Positions 1 through 10,700 of a stretch of 64,000 nt of DNA are shown here, one piece after another. The notes under the pieces are model-generated. The model did not search any database. It was given only the letters and a program-made list of their open reading frames with translations, and was not told the DNA's origin. The position numbers and the translations under genes are program-made. Source of the stretch: Apus apus (taxonomy: Eukaryota > Chordata > Aves > Apodiformes > Apodidae); NCBI RefSeq assembly GCF_020740795.1, contig NC_067282.1:152816858-152880857 (forward strand), written 5' to 3'. Numbering within the stretch: position 1 is the first letter of the stretch; each line of letters begins with the position of its first letter.

Positions 1-690
1 CAACCTTCCCTTCCCTAAACAGCAGAATATTGAGCGCCTTTTCTCTTTTCCTTGGGTGAGCTTAGGTGTTGGGGTTTTTTTTCTTCGTATTTTTTTTTGT
101 GTGTCCTTTTTTCTGGATTGTAGTCTTCAGTCGCTTCCCTGTCTGACAGCAGCTCTGTGCTCCTTGCCTGGGCTGGAGGAGGGAATGTGGTGTAGGGAGA
201 GGATGAAGGCAATATTTTGTGGTGTTTGGAGAGAAGAGCTCAGCACTGCTGACTTCTTGCTGGCCTGACGTGGATCTGTCATGATGGCATCACTGGAGGT
301 AGCTAGGCATTTATGTTAACCACCTTGACCCAGCTGCAAAAACACCCTCAGCATCTGGTCCACAGAAAATGAAAAGCAAAGGGCAATATCTGGAGATACA
401 GTGGACTTCAGGAGGTTGGGAGAATTGTCAAAGTGACACAAGCTTAATTGGTTTTATTTCTTACTTCCTGTTCCCCATGTGAACTTGGGTAGTGTTTCCT
501 AGGAACAAGGATGGGTTTTAGGGCGTGTTGAGTAAACACTGAAAACATGGGGAGCGTAGGAGTTTTCCTGGCTCTGGCAGGTGGTTAATGGTCTCAGTCC
601 TTTAAAACTGCCTCTTGCACTGGTCGTGTTTCAGTTTTGTACCCTTTACTCCCTCTTGTCCCTCCTGCTCTTCTTTCCATCTCCCCCCAG
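1..690 (+). other. 5' flank or intron of MGAT3, no gene seen
   Basis: No open frame with coding character is visible. The stretch runs into a pyrimidine tract ending in CAG at 690, which looks like a splice acceptor. Because MGAT3 in other vertebrates has several 5' non-coding exons far from its coding exon, this is probably intron sequence. No promoter or CpG island is present here, so the MGAT3 transcription start is expected left of the window. Confidence 0.5.
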
Positions 691-770
691 CCCTCTGGTG
701 ATGCAGGGCCTGAGGAAGCTTATGTTCATTTTGTTTCTATCAGTGAATAGCAACGAATCTGCCAAGTGTG
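691..770 (+). other. MGAT3: candidate MGAT3 5' UTR exon
   Basis: An 80 bp segment is bounded on the left by a strong pyrimidine tract plus CAG (681-690) and on the right by a consensus donor GTGAGT at 771. The next good acceptor is TTTTCCACAG ending at 1092, one base before the MGAT3 start codon. The segment has the shape of an internal non-coding exon joined directly to the coding exon, with 771-1092 as a 322 bp intron holding nothing else recognisable. It contains an ATG at 701 that opens a short upstream frame. There is no transcript evidence, so this is inferred from splice signals only. Confidence 0.4.
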
Positions 771-1097
771 GTGAGTACACTAAGTCATGAATTCCTGCTA
801 TTCTGGATTTCCTGTTTCTCTACCTGGTCACCAGTACCTTGCTTGTCTTTGTGAGTTTGTAAGACTGTGACTGATCTAGAAGAGGTTAACCTTGTGTAAA
901 CCAGCCAAGGCAAAAGGCCCACTGAAGATGACAGGGGGTGGGGAGAGTAGTTCTTGGATTCGAGTCTCAAATGATGCATGCTGAATTTGGACCAGCTTTC
1001 TGCCATCCCCCACATGCCTTCCAACCAGTAGTGAACTTTTTGAACCTCAGTAACTGCTGAAAGTGACTTTCCTTTTCATGGCTTTTCCACAGGATGA
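701..1097 (+). CDS. candidate 24-codon upstream ORF of MGAT3 (spliced)
   Basis: If 691-770 is spliced to 1093, the ATG at 701 reads 23 codons to 769. The codon split across the junction becomes GGA, and a TGA follows at 1095-1097. That stop overlaps the MGAT3 start codon (1094-1096) as ATGA. The predicted 24-residue peptide starts MQGLRKLMFILFLSV, a basic N-terminus followed by a hydrophobic run. The start has G at -3 but C at +4, so its context is moderate. This could regulate MGAT3 translation by termination-reinitiation; it could equally be chance. It depends entirely on the proposed exon. Confidence 0.25.
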
Positions 1098-2602
1098 AGA
1101 TGAGACGCCATAAGCTCTTTCTGACTCTCTGCATGGCTGGTCTCTGCCTCATCTCCTTCTTGCATTTCCTCAAGGCCCTTTCCTATGTCACCTTCCCCCG
1201 GGAGCTGGCTTCGCTTAGTCCCAACCTTGTCTCCAGCTTCTTCTGGAACAATGCCCCCGTCACACCTCAGGTCAGCCCTGAGCCAGGGGGTGCCGAGCTC
1301 CTCCGCACGCCCCTGTACTCCCACTCCCCTTTGCTCCAGCCCCTGCCTCCCAGCAGAGCTAGCGAAGACCTGCACAAAGTCGAGTTCGTGCTGCCGGAAG
1401 ACACGACAGAATATTTTGTCCGTACCAAAGCCGGCGGTGTTTGCTTTAAACCAGGCACCAGGGTGTTGGAGAAGCCACCCGTGGCAGGGCGGCTGGAGGA
1501 GCGAGCGGATGGCACGGCCTCGGGGCGGCCGGCCCGCAAGCCGCTGAGCGCCCTCGGGACCAAACGGCGCAAGTGGGTGGAGTGCGTGTGCTTGCCGGGC
1601 TGGCACGGCCCCAGCTGCGGGGTCCCCACTGTGGTCCAGTACTCCAACCTGCCCACCAAGGACCGCCTCGTGCCGCGGGAGGTCCCTCGGCGGGTCATCA
1701 ACGCTATCAATGTCAACCACGAGTTTGACCTGCTGGATGTCCGCTTCCACGAGCTGGGAGACGTGGTGGATGCCTTCGTGGTGTGCGAGTCAAACTTCAC
1801 GGCCTATGGCGAGCCCCGGCCCCTCAAGTTCCGTGAGATGCTCCTCAATGGCTCTTTCGACTACATCCGCCACAAGGTGCTCTACGTCTTCCTGGATCAC
1901 TTTCCCCCAGGTGGCCGCCAGGACGGCTGGATTGCTGACGATTACCTGCGCACCTTTCTCACCCGGGATGGCATCTCTCGCCTCCGCAACATGCGCCCGG
2001 ATGATGTCTTCATCATTGATGATGCTGATGAGATCCCAGCCCGTGATGGCGTGCTCTTCCTCAAGCTCTACGATGGCTGGACGGAGCCCTTCGCCTTTCA
2101 CATGCGCAAGTCACTCTACGGTTTCTTCTGGAAGCAACCAGGCACCTTGGAGGTGGTCTCAGGCTGCACCATGGGGATGCTCCAGGCTGTCTATGCTACT
2201 GATGGGATCCGTCTGCGGCGCCGTGAGTACTACACCATGCCTGGCTTTCGGCAGTATGAGAACAGTACAGGACACATCCTGGTGCAGTGGTCACTGGGCA
2301 GCCCCCTCCACTTTGCTGGCTGGCACTGCTCCTGGTGTTTCACCCCAGAGGGGATCTACTTCAAACTGGTGTCAGCCCAGAACGGGGACTTCCCCCGCTG
2401 GGGTGACTATGAGGATAAACGAGACCTCAATTATATCCGGGAGCTGATCCGGACTGGTGGCTGGTTTGATGGTACTACGCAGGAGTACCCACCCGCTGAC
2501 CCCAAGGAGCAGATGTATGCTCCCAAGTACCTGCTCAAGAACTACCAGCGGTTCCGCTACTTGTTGGAGAACCCCTACCAAAAAGTGGAGGGTGCTGGGT
2601 GA
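1094..2602 (+). CDS. MGAT3: beta-1,4-mannosyl-glycoprotein 4-beta-N-acetylglucosaminyltransferase (GnT-III)
   Basis: This 502-residue protein is the Golgi enzyme that adds the bisecting GlcNAc to the core beta-mannose of N-glycans, using UDP-GlcNAc (glycosyltransferase family 17). It is a type II membrane protein: a short basic cytosolic tail (MKMRRHK) is followed by a hydrophobic anchor at about residues 8-27 and a proline-rich stem at about 56-90. A cysteine cluster (WVECVCLPGWHGPSCG, about 161-176) precedes the catalytic domain, about 200-490. The acidic motif IIDDADE (307-313) is the likely metal/nucleotide-sugar site. N-glycosylation sequons lie at N234, N252 and N390. All coding sequence is in one exon, with an acceptor ending at 1092 directly before the ATG, as in mammals. 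The C-terminus stops about 10 residues after the conserved ENPYQ, so it lacks the tail of the roughly 530-residue human protein. Identity is near certain. Confidence 0.97.
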   Translation: MKMRRHKLFLTLCMAGLCLISFLHFLKALSYVTFPRELASLSPNLVSSFFWNNAPVTPQVSPEPGGAELLRTPLYSHSPLLQPLPPSRASEDLHKVEFVLPEDTTEYFVRTKAGGVCFKPGTRVLEKPPVAGRLEERADGTASGRPARKPLSALGTKRRKWVECVCLPGWHGPSCGVPTVVQYSNLPTKDRLVPREVPRRVINAINVNHEFDLLDVRFHELGDVVDAFVVCESNFTAYGEPRPLKFREMLLNGSFDYIRHKVLYVFLDHFPPGGRQDGWIADDYLRTFLTRDGISRLRNMRPDDVFIIDDADEIPARDGVLFLKLYDGWTEPFAFHMRKSLYGFFWKQPGTLEVVSGCTMGMLQAVYATDGIRLRRREYYTMPGFRQYENSTGHILVQWSLGSPLHFAGWHCSWCFTPEGIYFKLVSAQNGDFPRWGDYEDKRDLNYIRELIRTGGWFDGTTQEYPPADPKEQMYAPKYLLKNYQRFRYLLENPYQKVEGAG

Positions 2603-5600
2603 GGCCACTGGGGCTTGCGTGGGAAATCAGAACTTCACATCAAAGGGAAAGAGGCAGGTGTTTCATCTGTTCCTTTTTTTTGTTGTTTGTTTGTTTTCTT
2701 TGGTTCTGGGTAGGATGTGCCATTTCTCTGGGGTCTCTGCCCTTCTTTCTCCTCTTCTCTTCATCCCAGGGTGGTGCCTGTGGACACGACTTTTTCAATC
2801 AAGTGAAGGGAGGCCTGGGCCAGAGGAGAAGAGACATAGGGAACCTACCCTGGGAGTAGCATAAAGATTTCCCTGCATCTCCCAGACCTCTCCTGCTGGC
2901 TGGAGACAATCTCTGCAGCCAGCTGGCGGGTTTTCCTCCAGGGGAGGCTGGGAGTGTCCCATGGGGAGAGAGGGCAGCTGTTCCCATCCACCCTTATCCT
3001 TTGTGGGTCGGAGCAAGCACAGATGCGAGCCTCGGCTGTTCAGTGAGCGTGTGAGTCAGCAGGCACAAACCGAGGCGGGTGGTCACGTGTGCAGATGTGT
3101 GTCACAGGCATTTTTTGGATGAGTGAATGTGCAAAAGCATCTCAGTATGCATTTATTTTTTGTATACCTCTGTTTTCAAAGAGTGTTTTGGGGAAGGGAA
3201 ATCTTTTGCTTCCAAGATGTTCCCCCCAAGATGCAGCCTCCTCCCGCAGGCTCAGGGCATCTGTCCTGGTCTGTATCTTGCCCTGATGCTCTACCAATCC
3301 TGGAGCAGGCAGGTGGGAAGCAGAGGAGAAAGCTGATTTTTAGTTGTGTTTTTTTTACCTCCTTTTTCACCCCTGCCCCCACAACACTGCACTGGCTTGG
3401 CTCACAGAAGCTGAACCGTTTTTCCTGCAGAATGTGCTTCTTTTGGGGCTGGGATAAGCTGCAGGGGACTTAATCAGGTGGTGGGAGTGTATGTTTACAA
3501 GTGCATGGTTTCCTATGTGCATGAGTGCTAACATGCATGGTTTTGATGCACGTGGGTGTTTGTTGCCAGTACTGGGGAGGAAGGGGACATAGTTGGGCTT
3601 GGGTGTGTGTGCTTGCAGGAAATGGTGGGATCTAGAAACTGTGATTTCTGTCTTGGCATGGATGACATTTTTGGGGAATTCATAGGATAGGGCCAGGGAG
3701 AGCATTAGCTCTGCGTAGCAGTGCTACACATGTGGGACTGTTGCCTGCCTCTCTGGCTGCCTCTGCAACCCTGCAGGTTGTGCCTGTTGCAGGGCTGCTG
3801 CATACATGTGCTGGCTATTCCTTTTTGACGTGGGGTAAAAGGAAGAGGACTGGTGGTGTGGGGAAACACAAAGCCTGTCAAAATACAGGAGCCATTTTCC
3901 TGCTCTTAAAGTGAGATAGAGCTCGTAGGGAAAGGGGCTGTGGGAAGACTGTGGCTGTTCTGGGATGGTTATGCAACACGTAGAGCATGTGCAGCCTGGG
4001 CCATGCAGACAAGACCACACAGAAGAGGGGATCTTGCAGGACACTGGTTGCAGCTGGTTGGGCCAGGGTCTGCTCGGAGTTTGACAGTAATGGGTAGTCA
4101 GGGTCTGCCCTGTCGTTGGGTTGGATTGATTAATCTCATTGAGAAGGCAGATCCAGGTCTCCACCCTTACCACCCTTCCTTAGCAGATGGCTTGACGGGG
4201 TGCCCAGAGCCAGGGCTGTAGTGAGCAAAGGGTAAAAAACATGAACTTGCTCAGTTAGCCTTGCAGTGGAAAGACCGGCTCACATTCCAAGCAAAGAAAT
4301 GAGGATAATGTGGATGAGGAAGAGGAAAATACAGGCATAAGGAAGAGTGCCCCTGACATCAGGCTAGCTGGGCTGGAATGGGAGAATTTCCATTGCCGTT
4401 AACTCACTCCATCAGGGCTTCATATTCCTGTGTTGTCCAGCCCATTCCCACCCTCGGGCTTCACTCCTATCTGTATATGTCTCTTTGTCCTTTCTATTCC
4501 TCTCTCTGGAGAAGTGAGAAACTTTAAGAAAAACATATTTGCCTAATAAGACTGAGGCTGGAACAGAATGAAGATTAGTATCTTTGATCAAACTGAGATG
4601 GAGTTCCTCTTAGCTCCTTCCACATTTCATGTGCAATCATTCCTGCTTAGAAGAACTGAAGGATCCTCTTGTTGGTTGTCTTGGTTGTTTTTTAAATCAC
4701 TCTTCTTGTTTCTGCTGTGTCTTTCTCACAGGTGGAAAAGCATCTCTGGGAAATGAATGGAGGGAAAAGCTGTGGTAGACAGAATGCTCTTCCCCCAAAG
4801 GGAAGCTGTGGCTCTTAAAATTCCAGACTTGCTGATACTACAAGGAGTCTTGTCACAGTCATGGAGTCCTTGTGCTAAGTGGCTGTGTCTTGGGCATAGA
4901 GGGATTATAGAGAAATGGGGACCCAGCTGAGAAAGGAGGAGCCTGTGTTGAGTAGGATGAGAGCAGTAGCACCTAGGCTGCGGCTCAAGGGGAATGTACT
5001 TTCCCCACGGGCCGCCAGAGAGCAGGTGTTACCTTGTGGGATTCAGTGGCAAGAAAGTATGGAAAGAACAAGCTATTTTTCATGTTTACTCTTGAATGGG
5101 AATCTGCTCTCAGACCTTTGGTGTTGCCTTATCTCAGTGACAACAACCCAAGCCCAGTGCTAGGCCTTGCTGGAGATAGGAGAGAAACAGAAATCAGTCT
5201 TTGTGTGGGTGCTTTGGCAGCACCAGAGCCCCTTGAAGCTGGGATTAAAGTGTTTGTGGAGGCTGCACCTTGATATCTCCTACAGTGGGAGGAGCTGCTC
5301 CCCTGGTACCAGCCCTTCCTGTACATGGGTGTCTTTGGGCACTTTTAATGCTCTGCAAGTCACATTTTCATTGCTAAGGTATGACCCTTGTCCCTTGGGG
5401 CTTTCTGATGAGCCCACAGCTGCAATATCTGGATCTCCTAGTCCTGAAGTACAGCTTGTTGCTTTTTCTCCCCTCTCGTCCATTTTTAGCTCCATCGTTC
5501 TCTGCCTCTCTCTCCAAATTGCTTCTTCCTTCTGCCCCCTCGAGAAGAGCAGTGCTGGGGCTCTTCTGCAGGACTCTGGCCCTGACCTCCTCCTGAAATT

Positions 5601-7745
5601 ACTTCCTTCCCTAATTCTTAGGAAATTAAATTTGCAACAGACTTCTGTTGTGGTGGGAGGAAGGGACTTTACAGATGAAATGCATTCTCTTTTTTTTTTT
5701 CTTAAGAATCGTTTCAACATTCTCTGATTTAAGGCCAAACCAGTCAGTGTTTCTGTCTCACTCTGTGTTTGGTATCCTTAGGGAGTGTTTGTCATTAAAA
5801 ATCTTCCCTCTTGTGCCTGGAGGGGACTTTGCACAGTGATCTCCCAAGGTGGTGGCTTGTGCCCTCTGCCCAGCCTTGCCTGACAGCCACCCTCCTAGTC
5901 AACCTCCACAAGAGGAAACCCAAAGGCATGTGGGTGTGTGGGTTGGTGAGAGAGGCAAAGGGAGAGGCAGATATGCATCAGATCCTTATTTTCCAGTGCT
6001 GAACTAATTGAGGCGAGTGTTGAGGCTCCTTGGTCTGAAGTAGAACTTGACTGAACTAGGTGCTGAGATTTGAGAAGGTAAGGACTAATAAACCCTGTCC
6101 TGCCTCTGGGCTGGAACTGGGATCAGACCACCAGAGCCAGCTGTGTCTGTTGGTTGTTGCAGCCATGAGCAGTGAGGCCATGTGCCTGCTGTGTCTCTGG
6201 GAGCAAAACTGGTGGAGGGAGGGATAGCACCACCAGCCTTTTCCTGCAGGCCCCCCTCACATCTGTGGGGTTTTTTTCCCCAAAACCTTTCCACCTTCAA
6301 ATTAATTGGTGCAAAGGAGGGTCAGGTAGTAGGTGAAGCAGTGTGTGGCATCCCCAAGCCCTGCTCTTTCTCTCTCTGCCTATCTCTGTTCTTGCCTTTC
6401 TTTGTACTTCCTGCCTGAAAAAGGGATTGTGTGCCTATGCGTGGCTTTGGAGTGGGGATCTCATCTTCTTCTTTCACCCCATGTGAAGGGAAGGATGTAA
6501 GCTTTGGGGGACCTGCATCAGGTGAGCTTGCTAAAGCAGAGGGAACAGGGCAGGTCAACTATCTCTGTCCCTCTGGAGGACTGAGGGTAATTCTGTACCC
6601 AAGTGACACTTAGTAAAGATGAGGTGGTTTTGTGCCTGTGTGGTTGGTATGAAGGATGACACACTCGAGTCTGCTCTTGCTGTTGCTTCCTCTGATCCCT
6701 GTGTCCTGCTGAGGTGTTTGCTGTTGTGCAGCTCAGGCCAGCCTGCTACTCGTGTCTGTGTGGCAGGTAAATGAGGGCACTTTGTGGCCTCCAGGTAATG
6801 TATAAATTGGGGTGGGGGAGAGTGTCAGTGCAGAACGGGTATTTGTTCCCCTCCACCCTCCTTGATGTATCCTCATGGGATGCTAGTGTCTTTTTTCCCT
6901 CCCAAATATTCCCCAGACTCTGTCCCTGTCTCCTCACTCCTGCCAGCAATCTCTGCAGCTGCTATGCCTCTGCACTGTGAAGACGTGTGTCCAGGGTCAG
7001 TCCTGGTCCAATTAGTGAACACTGGTGGTGAAGAGGGAAGGGATGGCTCATCCTGGCTTCACTGACCTCAAACTTTGGTGAGAAAGGAGGGAAGTGAGTG
7101 GGAAAATGGATCCTAAACCCTTACATCGTTGTGTTCTCCCCACCTGCTCCCCCTGAAAAAATCCCTCCCTTCTGATTTCTGAGACATTGGACAAACTCAC
7201 CCTTATTATGGGAAGAGAGGAGGAGCTGGAGGTAAGGGAATGGCAGGAGGGGCTTGGACCCAGCACCAACAAAGGAGAGCTGTTTCCAATGCAGTACACT
7301 GACAAAGTGTTGGGGACTACAGATAATGCATTAAGAAGGGATCCGAAATACTCTTGAGACTAAGAATTCAAACCACTGTTTTTTCCTTCCTGTGTGGATG
7401 ATGATGCAGTATCATCCTGGAGATGGTCCAGCAGCACTTCCAAGCCTGGGGTCTACCTGGACCTACTGCTGGTGTCGCCTCTGGGGTGGCCCCAGAAAAA
7501 CCTGCTTTGGCAAAAGAATGCCTGGACTTGCCAAAAATAGAAGAAGAAGAAGAAAAAAAATGTGTCTGCAAAGCTCCTTTCCACTCTGTAATTTATAAAC
7601 AGCAAATAATAATGAACTTTTTGTAAGGATAAATCAAATGTACATTCTGAAATCATTTTCTCTGTAAATGGTTGGATTTCATTTCACCCTTAAAGGGATG
7701 CTTAAAAGGAGGAGATAATAATAAAAATTAAAAAAATTTACAAAG
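2603..7745 (+). other. MGAT3: probable long 3' UTR of MGAT3
   Basis: No other gene is visible between the MGAT3 stop and a polyadenylation signal at 7720. Open frames here are short, on both strands, and without domain features. An AATAAA also occurs near 6088 without an obvious GU-rich element and may be a weaker upstream site. A long MGAT3 3' UTR is known in mammals. The region is T-rich in places and contains a GAA/A-rich run near 7540-7560. The end point is inferred. Confidence 0.5.
7720..7725 (+). terminator. candidate polyadenylation signal, MGAT3
   Basis: AATAAA sits in an A-rich context and is followed about 40 bases later by a GU-rich element (GTGTGTGTCTGTGTGTG, 7765-7781), the usual arrangement of a mammalian-type cleavage site. 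Cleavage would fall near 7740-7755. A further AATAAA near 8615 is an alternative. Confidence 0.5.
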
Positions 7746-10700
7746 TATGAATGGAAACCAAGGGGTGTGTGTCTGTGTGTGATAGCTTTTATTTCTGAGC
7801 GCCTGGCAGAGAGGCTGCTGGAAAACAGAGTGAGGGAAGTTGATTCCCACCTTGGCCTGACCAATTTTCCCGAGAAGGGAGATAGAGGGGGAATCTGGCC
7901 TGGCTTGGGGAATGATTCCTGATTTCGTGAGCCCAGTCAGACCTAATCTGTGCATTAGGTGAGTATGAGCACGTACAGGCACATGAGTGGAACATGATGG
8001 CCACTAAGCAGCTCTCAGGAGAGCTGGTGGATGTGGGAACCAGCGTTGCTACCTGTGAAATAGTCCCTTGTCACAATCTCCTCTTCCCTTGGATGCATCT
8101 ACTTTTTCAAGTAAAGCAGTGGAAACCCTGGAGCCCCAGATTAAACCTTCCCCATTGCAGAAATGTCTCTCTGGTGGCTGGCTTTTGGCACAGTGAGAGG
8201 GAGAATGTGACCTCCTTGTTTTAGCTTATTTTCAAACCAGTCTCATGTTATTTTGGCTGTTCCCATTACTTTGTATCAAAGCCTGATCCTGCTCTGAATC
8301 CTCCTAAGCATCTGGCCTCAGCAGTGCCTTTGGCAAGGGCCTTTTGCAAGCTCATATGCCATCTGCAGCTATTTAACTTTTTACCTTTTTAAGTGTCTTG
8401 TGCTTCAGGTTCATTCCTGGCCCTATTTAAAGGTAGTGACTGTAAACATCATAGGTTAGTTTCCTTACAATAATTAGATCCAGCACATTCTCTCTTCTTT
8501 CAGTCTTAACATTTTCAATCCTCCTCTTGTGGAACGGTCTCCATCAAACTAGAGACTTGTGTTATGCATTGCTTCATGCCTTTCTGCTGCTCCTGTCTCT
8601 GGAACAAAGGGTCTGGAATAAACATGCCATTCAAAATCAACAATTAAAATTTTCCATTAAGAATTTTTAATATTCTTAGTGATTGCCATATTTTTGTGCC
8701 TGAATAGGGGATAATCTAAAAATAGATGATTGCCAGAATACCTGAACTTCAAAATTTTCAAGTGGGGAAGATAAGTATATAAGCTTAGTCCAGTGACAAT
8801 TCAGTGAGACAGTTTAAGAAATGAGAGTTGACTAGGTCAAAAGTTGTCCCCTGTATTTTTCTTGCATCCAGCATGAAATATTTTACTGACATTTATGTTA
8901 TTTTAAGCAGCAATGTAAATGGCATTTCTTCAGTTTCTCATGAGGTTTTAAAAGAAGGCATTGGCAGAACCCAGGACTTTTTTACCTGGTCAGCACAAGC
9001 TTCTGCTGAGAGAGCTTGATGTGCCTTTGTGAGAGATTGACTCTTCTGCAAACCAGGCTGTGGTGCAGACCTTCATTTGCAGGAGGAGTGCTGATGGTCA
9101 GGTGAGCATCAGGGACACGAGGCTCCACCATAAAAGCCTTGTACACCATCTCTCAGAGGCTCCCTTGAGCCATCAAAAGGGATCTTGTTATATTCTGCCT
9201 GCATCCTGGATATCCAGCCTTAAGAGCTGTGTTGCAAGCCACCTGGTGCCATGTAAACCCTGTGTGTGTTGTTGCTCAGATACATTTGGTCCCTGTGTAA
9301 GGGCAAAGCTTAATATGTTGTTTTGCAGGGACAGTTAATTTTTAATTATTAGTCTCTTTTTTCTTTTTTAATTTTTTAAATCCTGCTTTAGCAGCTCAGC
9401 TGGGGAAGGAGAGAGGTCTCAGCCAGCCAGCAGGCAGCCCATGGAGCAGCCAGGGAGATACTTGCCCCGGCCCTGGAGAGCATCACCAGCAAATGGCTTC
9501 ATGCTCACGTGCCCCCAGCTGCAGGCACTGGCTGCCCTGCTTTCCAGAGCACCACAATGCAGAGAATTTGGCTGCAGCCACAGCAGAGAGAAGACATATG
9601 CTTGCTCCTAGCAGTGGCCCATGTTTCTGTGGCTCACAGGGCACGCTCACACCCCAACCATGTCAAACCTTCACCTAGGAGCAAGCTTTGTAGGGTTGCT
9701 GCAAAACAGCCACAGAGGAGCCAGGCAAAATTTTCCCATCTGGAGAAAGGGATCCGGGTCACTGAAGTGAGAGGCTGACATCAGGGATGTAACCAATGGA
9801 CACTTGGGAGAGGAGCCTGGCCTGGGGCCAGGCTGCTGCAGGCTTTGCCTTTGTAGCTGCAGTGGGGACAAGCACTTCACCAAAAGGGTACAAGCCCACT
9901 TCAGCTGAGGTTTGGGATGTTACTGTAAACACCTCTGTGACACAAACCTTTACTTGCAGCTATGGAATATTTGGCAATCCTGGCATTTCTAGCGTTTCTG
10001 GGTGTGCTGCTTTTATAAAGCAAAGCCAAATGAGACAATAGTCCTGAGTACCTTTTGAAATACATGCTAGCTATGTAAAAAAACAAATCTTTCAAGGCCA
10101 GATCTCTGCTCACCCTGCCAAATGAAATACAAAATGAAACTCCATTGTTTTACTCTTATGCTTCCTGTGCCTTACAGCTTGAACCATGGATCCTCTTGGC
10201 TGAAATCCATCCCAGTAACGATTTAATTTGGGAACCACATTTCACCTTTCTAAAAATAAGGAAAACTGAGAAGAAAAGCAACTAAGCTGTGCTGAATAAA
10301 GATCTAAAATGACTTATCCAGGATCTCAAATTACAGAAAATATGTTGCCCAGAGAACATATAAAATCAAATATTATAAGCCTGCTTCTATGCAGCAAACT
10401 CCTTCCTGGCATTTTAGTCCTGTTGTACAGCCTGGACCTTTTCCAGGGAGAGAGCAACAAATCATCAGTCTTTTTTTTTTTTTTTTTTTTACTTTTCGCC
10501 CTCAGACACTTACTAAGAACCAGACACACAAGCAAAAATAAAAGAATGTAGAAAACATCTACCCACTTGTGTTTGGTTTCCAGTGTTTTTAAAGCATTTG
10601 ACTCAAACTGTTACCCAGGAATGAACCTCTTAACTACTGCAAGATCAAAACCAGACAAATTTCCCTAAATGGAACAGAAATAAATCTATCTAAGGACCCA

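Noticed and set aside
1076-1800. Long minus-strand open frames (177-224 codons) opposite the MGAT3 exon
   Set aside because: They are antisense shadows of a G+C-rich coding exon, with no domain, splice signal or promoter of their own.
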